From the NCBI GenBank assembly GCA_937922015.1, contig CAKZVB010000329.1, forward strand, positions 1-34,394: a stretch of 34,394 bases of DNA, in the 5' to 3' direction. The notes beneath the pieces were generated by a model. That model saw only the letters and a program-made list of their open reading frames with translations. It did not search any database and was not told the origin of the DNA. The DNA comes from an uncultured Granulosicoccaceae bacterium (GTDB lineage: Bacteria; Pseudomonadota; Gammaproteobacteria; Granulosicoccales; Granulosicoccaceae). The translations under genes and the position numbers were made by a program. Position 1 is the stretch's first letter. Each line of letters starts with the position of its first letter. Positions 1 to 8,536 of the stretch are shown here, in pieces.

Positions 1-238
1 GTAATACCGGTTTGATCGCTGTGCGAAACTGTGAGATAAACCTGCACGTTATCGCCAATAGAGCAAAGCTCTGGTGGTTAATCGGAAACAGCCACAAAAA
101 GCAAGTACCGGTACATTGCCAACGCTAACAGCCGGCAGCAGAAAACGTGTTCGTCAGTTCAGGAACCGCTGTGAGTCCAGTCTGTTCCTCTGTATTTTTT
201 GACATTCAATAAATAGTTCATTCCACTGGAGATTATCT

Positions 239-712
239 GTGCTTATAGATGGAGTATTCAAATCACTGGACCCGATTCTGAAAACATGGCTGAATCCGTC
301 TGATCGTGATCCCGTGGCGTATTACGACAAACTTGAAAGTGCACAACGTGTTGATCATATCTGGCAGGACCTTCGATCAATTGATGCAAAAAGCAGCGGA
401 TTGTTAACACATATCTCAGTGATGTTTGTCGTTTTAGGGTTCCTGGCCTCTGAAGTAGACAATATCTTTCTACAGGTAGTTCTGACACTTGAATTTATCG
501 CCTATATATTTTCCGCAATGGTATTGCTGCGTTGTCTGGATATGACAGGGCCGCCGTTAAAAGACCTACCGGATAATCATACCGAGATAAGACAGTTGCA
601 GGCGGCAGAGGCACTGCTGAGAAAAGCCGTGTACGTCAGAGTACTCAGGCTCGTATATGTATTAACTGTGCTGTTAATCCCGATTGTCGGAATAAAGCTA
701 CTGGTGAATTGA
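239..712 (+). CDS. Small three-helix membrane protein, PycTM/SLATT-like
   Basis: A 157-residue protein starting at GTG, with GGAG about 8 bases upstream. The soluble N-terminus (about 50 residues) leads into a helix bearing S-I-D-A-K-S-S-G-L-L and then a hydrophobic segment (about 58-72). A second hydrophobic segment spans about 77-98, a charged helical region about 100-133, and a third membrane segment about 136-155. The D-x-K-x-x-x-L-L entry into the first membrane helix plus a C-terminal membrane helix resembles the effector domain of Pycsar (PycTM) and SLATT proteins, which permeabilise the inner membrane in anti-phage defence. That likeness is by eye and weak. No nucleotide cyclase is adjacent; the next gene downstream (154 bases) is a membrane MutS-like ATPase in the same direction. 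It could equally be an unrelated small membrane protein. Confidence 0.7.
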   Translation: MLIDGVFKSLDPILKTWLNPSDRDPVAYYDKLESAQRVDHIWQDLRSIDAKSSGLLTHISVMFVVLGFLASEVDNIFLQVVLTLEFIAYIFSAMVLLRCLDMTGPPLKDLPDNHTEIRQLQAAEALLRKAVYVRVLRLVYVLTVLLIPIVGIKLLVN

Positions 713-866
713 GGGGTGCAAAATCGGCCGATACTAATGTTGTAAAGCCGGAATCCGGATACTGCTTTGTCAGATAAACCAGTGTATTGTTTGACGCATA
801 GTTTAACGCCGGCGTTGTTCCAGTCCAGGCTTAATGGCACACTGCAAGCCGCAACTATGACAACCT

Positions 867-2705
867 GTGATTTCGACTATGGAAGTAGACAAGATAGAAA
901 GCAGTACGGCCGATCCAATTAAAATATACCAGGCGAAAGTCGCGCAGTTTCAGGCTGAGTTTACTGATACGCAATCGGCATCGGATCGGCTCTCTACCGC
1001 CCGTGCGGTGGTATTTCTGATTGCTGCAGCGATCTTCTGGTTTTCTGTGATACAGATGAGCATGGCGGTTGAGTGGTTGTTGATACCGGTGCTTCTGTTT
1101 GCAATGCTGGTTTGGCAGCATTCGCGCGTACATAAACGTATGGGAAGGATTCAACAGGCACAGCGTTACTACACGCACAGAGTGAATCATATTGACGGTG
1201 ACTGGGAAGGGCATGGGAATGCCGGGGCTGGGTATATAGATTCCAGCCATCCGTACACGTCGGATCTGGATGTGTTTGGCGCAGGTTCACTGTTTGAATA
1301 TCTCAGTTGTACACGAACCCGCCTCGGTGAAGAAACATTGGCGCAATGGCTAAGTCAGAACGCGGATGTCCGGACAGTTTCCCTGAGACAAGATGCCGTT
1401 CGTGAGTTAAGCAACCGGCTGGAGTTTCGTGAAGCGTTAGCGTTGCTTGACGCTGTATCAGATAAACAATTGGGCAAAGACGATGTCCGGAACTGGGTTG
1501 TCGAAGATTACCCCTTAAAACCGTGGCAACGTGTCGTTGCTACTATCCTCGGGGTACTCGCGCTTCTGTCTTTGGTGATTTGGGCGCTTGGTTATGGGCT
1601 TTGGCCTCTGGCACTAGTCATCCTGTTGGAAATACCCCTGTACGTTTCTTGTTATCGTTCCATAAAACAAATGGCTAAACAGGCGCAACATATTAGCTCG
1701 ACACTTGCTGATCTGAAGCAATTACTGGCAATAATAGAACAACACCCTTTCCAGTCGACTTTGTTAAAACAGTTAACTGATCCTCTGCGGGTTGATGAAT
1801 CTATGCCGTCCGTTCAGATGCACAAGTTATATAGTCTGTTGGAGAGACTTAATCAGTGTTTCAGAAATACATTCGTGATGCCATTTGCTCTGCTGTTCGG
1901 ACTGCCGATCCATCTCGCCTTCAAGCTTGAGCATTGGCGCAAACATGTCGGACAACATATTGAGCATTGGCTGGAGTCAGCAGGGCAGGTCGAGGCACTG
2001 GCCTCACTTGCTACCTATGGGTTCGAGCATCCGGAAAATACCTACCCGGCTATGGTATCCGGGACCCGGCGACCGGTATTTAATGCGTTATCTCTATCGC
2101 ATCCCCTGATTGCTGCGAAAGAACGCGTGGCCAACGATATCAGCCTGAATGGTGATAAGCGGCTGATAATGGTTAGCGGTTCTAACATGTCTGGTAAAAG
2201 TACATTGCTTCGATCGATCGGCATAGCAGCGGTAATGGCTTCGGCTGGCGCGCCGGTTCAGGCGCAGCAACTGGAGTTGTCAAGTTTTAATATCGGATGC
2301 GCCATGCGAGCCAGTGATTCACTGAAGGATGGTTCATCGTTATTTTATGCCGTTATTTCCAGAATTAAATGCGTCGTAGATCTAGCCAAAGCCGGGCCCC
2401 CGTTACTTTTTTTACTGGATGAAATTCTCCAGGGGACTAATTCTCATGACCGACTGGTTGGTGCGAGGGGAATAATTCATCAACTTATGGAGTACAACAC
2501 CATCGGTCTGGTCACCACTCACGATCTTGCACTTACCCGCATCGTGGATTCGTTGGGAGATAGTGCACTCAATATTCATTTTGCAGATCAGTTTGTTGAT
2601 GGGGAGATAGACTTTGATTACAAAATCCGGCCCGGTATTATAAAAAAGAGCAATGCTCTGGCACTAATGCGAATGATCGGTTTGGATGTGGGTACCGACA
2701 ATTAA
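867..2705 (+). CDS. Membrane-anchored MutS-family ATPase
   Basis: About 612 residues. The C-terminal third is a MutS domain V ATPase: Walker A GSNMSGKST at residues 438-446, Walker B L-L-F-L-L-D-E with D518/E519, then a Q-G-T-N-S-H-D-R loop and T-T-H-D-L. The mismatch-binding N-terminal domain of MutS is absent. Instead there are hydrophobic pairs at about 48-85 and 220-265 and another segment near 333-350, so the protein is predicted to sit in the inner membrane. Such proteins are annotated 'DNA mismatch repair protein MutS-like', but a role in canonical repair is not supported by this architecture and the function is unknown. The start is ambiguous: GTG at 867 or ATG at 879, neither with a convincing ribosome-binding site. 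It follows the PycTM-like gene in the same direction. Confidence 0.88.
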   Translation: MISTMEVDKIESSTADPIKIYQAKVAQFQAEFTDTQSASDRLSTARAVVFLIAAAIFWFSVIQMSMAVEWLLIPVLLFAMLVWQHSRVHKRMGRIQQAQRYYTHRVNHIDGDWEGHGNAGAGYIDSSHPYTSDLDVFGAGSLFEYLSCTRTRLGEETLAQWLSQNADVRTVSLRQDAVRELSNRLEFREALALLDAVSDKQLGKDDVRNWVVEDYPLKPWQRVVATILGVLALLSLVIWALGYGLWPLALVILLEIPLYVSCYRSIKQMAKQAQHISSTLADLKQLLAIIEQHPFQSTLLKQLTDPLRVDESMPSVQMHKLYSLLERLNQCFRNTFVMPFALLFGLPIHLAFKLEHWRKHVGQHIEHWLESAGQVEALASLATYGFEHPENTYPAMVSGTRRPVFNALSLSHPLIAAKERVANDISLNGDKRLIMVSGSNMSGKSTLLRSIGIAAVMASAGAPVQAQQLELSSFNIGCAMRASDSLKDGSSLFYAVISRIKCVVDLAKAGPPLLFLLDEILQGTNSHDRLVGARGIIHQLMEYNTIGLVTTHDLALTRIVDSLGDSALNIHFADQFVDGEIDFDYKIRPGIIKKSNALALMRMIGLDVGTDN

Positions 2706-2999
2706 GCCCCGGGCCTTGAACATCAAATTGGAATTCGATGGCAGTAGCAGTAGCAGTCGTCAGTTGATTGGACGCCAGCAAGTATGGTCGATGTGTTGGC
2801 AAATTGTCGGATAAAATCTAAACAAAATCAAAAACGTGCCGATCACGAGTCCTGGTGCAACTGCAGACCGAATTTGAATCTGCGCAGAATTTTACACGTG
2901 TAAGCATAAGTTCAAGTCGGATGTACGTTGTTTACGTGAAATCATCAAAGATTCACATCCAGTTGATCTGACATTACGCCTTTGTTTAGAGATACTCCG
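2706..2999. other. Intergenic region without a recognised gene
   Basis: Leader region of the giant lipoprotein gene. It contains a short GCAGTA triple repeat near 2740-2755 and no convincing terminator, RNA gene or operator. Confidence 0.5.
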
Positions 3000-5900
3000 A
3001 TGCGACATCGTTCCTTATGGGTCATCCTTGGTTTGACGCTGGCTTTGTCAGCCTGTGATACATCAGACACGTTAGGCAATACGCCAGCAGGCAATGTTCC
3101 CGCTACAGGCGCGGCCGGTGCCAACGGCTCCGGTACAAGTGGCTCTAACGAAACTCCGGTTGCAACAACAAACCGGGCTCCGCTTATAGAGGGCACGCCT
3201 CAAGGCAGCGTCACGACCGGTGAGAATTTTCTCTTCACACCAACGGCTGTTGATGCCGATGGCGACAATCTTGTTTTTCACGTTTCGGGCAAGCCTGACT
3301 GGGCCACGTTCGACACCTCAAGCGGCACGCTGGCGGGCTCACCCTCGGCCTCGGATATTGGCATAGCCGGGAACGTCGTTATATCGGTAACGGATGGTCG
3401 CGCCACTGCCGCGCTGGATACGTTTTCGATCCAGGTGATACAGACGAATGCAGCACCGGTTATCACAGGTCAGCCACACACTGCGATCAGCAGCGGAGCG
3501 GAATACCGATTTACGCCGACTGTGGTTAACACGGATGGTGATGCGCTGGTATTCAGCGTGCAGGCATTGCCTTCCTGGGCCCTGTTTGACACATTGACCG
3601 GCGAGCTAAGCGGCGTGCCGGCCAAGGCAGACGCCGGCGTCTATGATGGCATCGTTATCACGGTCAGCGACGGCCGACTGTCTGACTCGATCGGCCCCTT
3701 CTCTGTCGATGTAACATTGACCAATACCGCACCGGTTATTTCAGGTACACCACTGTCTGCAATTGCAGGCGGCAGCGAATACGCTTTCACACCGGACGCT
3801 GCGGATGTCGAGTCCAGCCAACTGGTTTTCAGCATCAGCAATACCCCGGCCTGGGCTGATTTTGACACCTCAGCCGGTATACTGTCCGGAACACCGACTA
3901 ACGAACATACAGGCGTCTACAGTGGTATTGTTATCAGTGTTTCCGATGGCATTGATACTGCGCAACTCGCGCCATTCTCTATTGAAGTTACCTACACAAA
4001 TACGGCTCCGGTTATGTCTGGCACGCCGGCTAAATGGATACAACCGGGTGAAAGCTACTCATTTACACCTGATACCATTGATAATGATCCAGACACCACG
4101 CTGACCTACGCAGCTCAGAATCTGCCTGACTGGGCATCTCTGAATACCACAACCGGTGTCATAAGCGGTACGCCAGAGGCCGCGGCACTGCATGAGGGCA
4201 TTGTACTGAGTGTCAGCGATGGCCTGACCACGGATGAGAAGCGTTTCTTTATTCGTGTGCAGGATGTCCAGGACCTGGCGCAAGCTTATGGCACAGCAAC
4301 CGAGGGCAGTCGTTACGGCAGTTCAGTGGCTCAGCATGCGATAGACGGTGATACCAGTACAACAAATCACACAGCTTGCACTGCCGATGTGAACTGGTGG
4401 CAGGTTGCCATGCCGGCAGAAATCGATATCCATCGAATTGAAATAACCTCAAGAGCAAGCTGGTCGAGCCGCATCAATGGTGCCACGGTTATCGTCAGCG
4501 GTAGCGACTATGACGATCTGACGGGTACCGAGCCGGTGCGTGCAACGTTGATCGGTACTGCCGCCCCACAGGTATTCGAGTACGATCCGCCATTGAAAGG
4601 CTCTCATGTGGCAGTCAAGGCAGCAGACGCGAACTGCCTGCATATGGCTGATGTGAAAGTCTATGGTCGCGCACCCGATGCCCCGTTAGTGTCCTCACAG
4701 CAACACCTGTGGCTGCCAGCGCCTGCTTCGATTGGTGACCGGGTAGGACAAATTGCCGCACAGGACCTGCAGGGCGATCCGGTCAACTACGCACTGACCG
4801 GCGACAATATGCCCTTTGAAATCGACAGTCACGGCAACATCACAGTCAGTGGAGCTATCGACCATAATGCCGTTCAGCAGTTCGGGTTTACAGTAACCGC
4901 CAGCGATTCAGTCAATGAGTCCGAATCCACGGTAATGGTGAGTTTGCTGAACCAGCCCGGCGTCCAACTGGAGCGTTGGTATGACATATCCGGCTCTTTG
5001 CTTACTGAGTTAACCGACAGCCCGGACTACTTGCTTGCACCCGACCAGAGCGAGGTGATTGAGGCTCTGGACCTACCTGTAGATGTTGTCAGGAATAACC
5101 TCGGTTCAAGACTGACGGCGTATCTTCGACCTGAGGTGTCGGGAGAATATTATTTCGCCGTGGCAGGTAATAATTCAGCGGCGTTTGAAATCTCGCCATC
5201 AACCGATAGTTCAAAGGCCGTTAGAGTGGCCTCGAGGTCGGGTTCTACCGGCTATCAGAGCTGGTTGAATTCGACTGAAATAATGCCGGTACGTCTTGAA
5301 GCCGGCAAGGCCTACTTCGTTCGGGCCTTGCAAATAGATCACAACAAGGGCGGGCACGTTTCGGTTGGCTGGCGATTGGCCGGGCAATCGACTCATAGCG
5401 CTGTACCGGCTGACCAGCTGTTTGTCGGGGCGGCAACAACGCAGACCGTTAAACCGTCTTTCGGGTTGCACGACCCGCATTATTTGTTGGGTCAGGCAGC
5501 AACACAGGGCAGCGTTGTGGCCACCATCGATGCCAGTGATGCACAGAATGATTCTCTGGCCTGGTCGATCATAGAAGACGTACCTTTCAGCATTGACCAG
5601 AATGGCAGCGTTACCGTCAGCGGTGCACTTCTACCGGATAATGTTTATTCCTTTACGGTGTCGATCACTGATGGTACCCACACAAGCAACACGGCAATTA
5701 CAGTCACCACGACGGTGGAGGACGAAGTCGAACTCGCTATCGTCACCGGAGATGCGTATGTCGTCAGTCAGGTCAATCTGATCGAAGAAGAGATTCTGGC
5801 GACCATCGAACATGCAAGAACACTTCACAACGATGCGTTGATACAGATATATAATCTCGACCCCGGTGGTCTACCAAAAGCAGATGGCAGCAGCCTGACC

Positions 5901-8519
5901 AGTGTCACCTGGGATCCCACCCACGATGCTGCGATTCTTGGCGGCTCCTTCGGTGACAACCAGACACTGTTGACAACCAACAGCCTATCGTCGAATGGAG
6001 AAACTCTGGCCGTGCTGGGGGAATCCGGTGCCCGCTATATTGCCATGGGTGGCAATCCGATGCGCAACCACAGACGTAACAGCGGCAGTGTCAACGAACA
6101 GATGCATCAGCTGCTCGAGAACAGCCTTGCATGGCTGAGCGATCGAACTGATCTTAAATCACAGTCATTTAATGTGGTTATTGCCAACGTCGATGATAGC
6201 TACTACTTCCCTGACGAACAGGCGGTTCGTGAATGGCTGGACGAACGGTTCCCTGCAACGGCCGGCTACAATGAAGCGAAAACCTGTGATGACAGTGCGC
6301 TCGGTACTTGCATCACTGCATCAACTGATCTGTTGATAGTCTCCCAGCACACTGATGTAGCAGGTAATGAGCAGGCCGTTGCAGACTCGGTAGCAATGGC
6401 TATGGAACAGGGCGTTGGCGTTTTGTACCTGCACCATGACGGCAATCTGAAACCGCTGGGCGAGAAGCTTTTACCGCTATTCAATACCTCCTACCAAAGA
6501 GACAACTATTGGTCGCGTTTTAGCGTAACCGATGCGGACCAGAGTGATCATATGAATCAACTCCCCGTGTCAATGGTGCCGCTGCAGGTCATGATGCAAA
6601 ATTTTCTCGATCAGAATTTTCCGGTCGACTGGGCACCCTGTGACGGGAGCGACGACTGGTGCCAGGCAGGTGACTCGGTGAGCACCCAGTTTTTGAACGG
6701 GGCAGATTTCGTTCGTACCACACTGCGCGGGTTTGATTCGAACAAACTCAATATCTTTAACGAACCGGAATCAAAGCGACTCTACAAGCTGCTGGCATTG
6801 TTAGGTGATTACTATCGTCGGGATGTAGTGTTTCCGATGGATATCGGCAACACACCGACACTGGAATTTTTTCGCGCCTGGTATGCTGATTACTCGCAGT
6901 ATCAATATCGTGACAGGGCGGGGCCGTGGACAAATCTGGGAAATTTCAGCAGGACCGATTTCAGCCACATAACGCCAGCCACACGCACGGTCAACCATAC
7001 TTCGAGGAAGCATTTTTTATCCACCGGTGCTTACGCATTGCCGGGTGTCCCTGTGACAATCACGCGTAATGACAACAGCGATGTAGACGTCACAGTATTC
7101 GTCAACACGCTGAGAGACGGTGCGACAAAGATTTATAGTGAGTATGGTTATAACAGGCCCCGAACTCCCAGAGGTGCATCGATGCCAATCGCACAGGGAG
7201 AGACGTTCAGCTTTGTATCTGCCATTGGCGGCCCCATCCAGTTAGGCTACAACACCAATGACTTGCCGGTTGAAGTGGTAATTTCCAATATTGGTGAGCA
7301 CGCCTATTGGCGCAGCACTGCGGATAATGAGAGCTTCACTGCAAAGCTTGCTGCAGATGAATTTGACTGGGCCGAAGTTGCCGCCCCGAGCTTCGAAGTG
7401 CATTCGAAGTCCGAAAAAATGCGCAACTCGGTGAATGACCCGGCATTGCTCGATGATACTGGCAATACTCAGGCACTGGTCGATGCGATCATGCGTTATG
7501 TACACAACTTTCCCCACGTGCTGGCCGGCTTTCAAGGCCCGGGCATCGAACAGGTACCTGAAATACATGAGTTCGCAGCGAACAACGGTCTGACCATCCA
7601 TAACCTTGATATTGTAAAGCATATGAATGCTGATCAGGCGACCTGTGGCAGCGGCTGCTCCGGCAATCCGTACGACGCCTTTTGGAGCTTTAGCCCGATC
7701 GGCCATGGTGATATCCATGAAATGGGCCACGGTCTTGAAAAAGCGCGATTTCGCATGACAGGCTGGCCGACTCATACCAGCACCAACTACTATTCGTATT
7801 ATACGAAAAGCCAGTACTACACCACGACCGGTGCAGAACCCGGTTGCCAAAGCCTGCCGTTCGGGTCTGTTTATAATGTACTGAAAGACAGTTTCGCGGC
7901 GGCAGACCCGAAAGCCTATATCAAGGCAAATCTATGGGATGACAATATCGCATGGAGTGAAGGGGCGTTGCAGAATATGCAGATGATGATGGCTGCCCAG
8001 GACAACGGTGCGCTTGAGAATGGATGGCACCTGCTGGCGCGGTTGCATATTATTGAGCGCGAATACCAAAGTGCGGTCAAAGATGATGACAAATGGGCTG
8101 CAAAAAAGGATGGCCTGGGCATGTCACTGTACGAGCGCACCGCGGCCAGATACATGAGCACTGAAGACTGGTTACTGATCGCCGTTTCGCACGCCACCGG
8201 ATTCGATTACCGGGCTTATTTCGACGTATGGGGACACACAATCTCCGCTGAGGCTTCTGCGCAGGTAGCGGCAATGTCATTGCCGTCAATGCCGCTTAAT
8301 TATTATGTCAGCTCGGCTAACGGTTATTGTAAGGGTGAGGGGTTTGACGGCAGCAAAATACCGCTTAACGATTCTGCCCCACTGTGGCCGATGAACGATG
8401 CGCCGACGAGTTTTAGTTCAGTGCAAGCGACAAACCATTCACCACTGACAGGCAACCAGCATCACCTGGAAAACGAAGTCTCTGTAGACGAAGCAGAGCA
8501 GGCGACGGGCAGCTATTAA
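3000..8519 (+). CDS. Giant multidomain lipoprotein with ImpA/M60-like metallopeptidase domain
   Basis: About 1839 residues. The ATG at 3000 is preferred to an in-frame TTG 18 bases upstream because it begins a lipoprotein signal peptide with lipobox L-S-A-C (Cys19), followed by Asp20. Next come four Ig-like repeats of the He-PIG/cadherin-like kind (about 59-150, 151-240, 241-333, 334-421), each with P-x-W-x-x-F/L-(N/D)-T and a closing V-(S/T)-D-G. An F5/8-type-C-like module (about 422-556), a cadherin-like repeat, a PA14-like module (about 651-813) and another cadherin-like repeat follow. The C-terminal half resembles Pseudomonas ImpA (IMPa) and carries the zinc motif H1573-E-M-G-H1577 of peptidase family M60, whose members cleave O-glycosylated mucin-like proteins. 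The adhesive modules suggest a surface enzyme for glycans or glycoproteins. Asp at +2 would retain an enterobacterial lipoprotein at the inner membrane, so its location is uncertain. It converges on the TRAP permease gene with a 17-base gap. Confidence 0.9.
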   Translation: MRHRSLWVILGLTLALSACDTSDTLGNTPAGNVPATGAAGANGSGTSGSNETPVATTNRAPLIEGTPQGSVTTGENFLFTPTAVDADGDNLVFHVSGKPDWATFDTSSGTLAGSPSASDIGIAGNVVISVTDGRATAALDTFSIQVIQTNAAPVITGQPHTAISSGAEYRFTPTVVNTDGDALVFSVQALPSWALFDTLTGELSGVPAKADAGVYDGIVITVSDGRLSDSIGPFSVDVTLTNTAPVISGTPLSAIAGGSEYAFTPDAADVESSQLVFSISNTPAWADFDTSAGILSGTPTNEHTGVYSGIVISVSDGIDTAQLAPFSIEVTYTNTAPVMSGTPAKWIQPGESYSFTPDTIDNDPDTTLTYAAQNLPDWASLNTTTGVISGTPEAAALHEGIVLSVSDGLTTDEKRFFIRVQDVQDLAQAYGTATEGSRYGSSVAQHAIDGDTSTTNHTACTADVNWWQVAMPAEIDIHRIEITSRASWSSRINGATVIVSGSDYDDLTGTEPVRATLIGTAAPQVFEYDPPLKGSHVAVKAADANCLHMADVKVYGRAPDAPLVSSQQHLWLPAPASIGDRVGQIAAQDLQGDPVNYALTGDNMPFEIDSHGNITVSGAIDHNAVQQFGFTVTASDSVNESESTVMVSLLNQPGVQLERWYDISGSLLTELTDSPDYLLAPDQSEVIEALDLPVDVVRNNLGSRLTAYLRPEVSGEYYFAVAGNNSAAFEISPSTDSSKAVRVASRSGSTGYQSWLNSTEIMPVRLEAGKAYFVRALQIDHNKGGHVSVGWRLAGQSTHSAVPADQLFVGAATTQTVKPSFGLHDPHYLLGQAATQGSVVATIDASDAQNDSLAWSIIEDVPFSIDQNGSVTVSGALLPDNVYSFTVSITDGTHTSNTAITVTTTVEDEVELAIVTGDAYVVSQVNLIEEEILATIEHARTLHNDALIQIYNLDPGGLPKADGSSLTSVTWDPTHDAAILGGSFGDNQTLLTTNSLSSNGETLAVLGESGARYIAMGGNPMRNHRRNSGSVNEQMHQLLENSLAWLSDRTDLKSQSFNVVIANVDDSYYFPDEQAVREWLDERFPATAGYNEAKTCDDSALGTCITASTDLLIVSQHTDVAGNEQAVADSVAMAMEQGVGVLYLHHDGNLKPLGEKLLPLFNTSYQRDNYWSRFSVTDADQSDHMNQLPVSMVPLQVMMQNFLDQNFPVDWAPCDGSDDWCQAGDSVSTQFLNGADFVRTTLRGFDSNKLNIFNEPESKRLYKLLALLGDYYRRDVVFPMDIGNTPTLEFFRAWYADYSQYQYRDRAGPWTNLGNFSRTDFSHITPATRTVNHTSRKHFLSTGAYALPGVPVTITRNDNSDVDVTVFVNTLRDGATKIYSEYGYNRPRTPRGASMPIAQGETFSFVSAIGGPIQLGYNTNDLPVEVVISNIGEHAYWRSTADNESFTAKLAADEFDWAEVAAPSFEVHSKSEKMRNSVNDPALLDDTGNTQALVDAIMRYVHNFPHVLAGFQGPGIEQVPEIHEFAANNGLTIHNLDIVKHMNADQATCGSGCSGNPYDAFWSFSPIGHGDIHEMGHGLEKARFRMTGWPTHTSTNYYSYYTKSQYYTTTGAEPGCQSLPFGSVYNVLKDSFAAADPKAYIKANLWDDNIAWSEGALQNMQMMMAAQDNGALENGWHLLARLHIIEREYQSAVKDDDKWAAKKDGLGMSLYERTAARYMSTEDWLLIAVSHATGFDYRAYFDVWGHTISAEASAQVAAMSLPSMPLNYYVSSANGYCKGEGFDGSKIPLNDSAPLWPMNDAPTSFSSVQATNHSPLTGNQHHLENEVSVDEAEQATGSY

Positions 8520-8536
8520 GCTACATGAGATCTGTC

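Noticed and set aside
855-1250. Minus-strand reading frame of 131 codons
   Set aside because: Antisense to the MutS-like gene, rich in Cys, His and Pro, without family likeness.
7242-7850. Minus-strand reading frame of 202 codons
   Set aside because: It lies wholly antisense to the M60-like domain, shows no recognisable motif, and reflects codon bias of the real gene.
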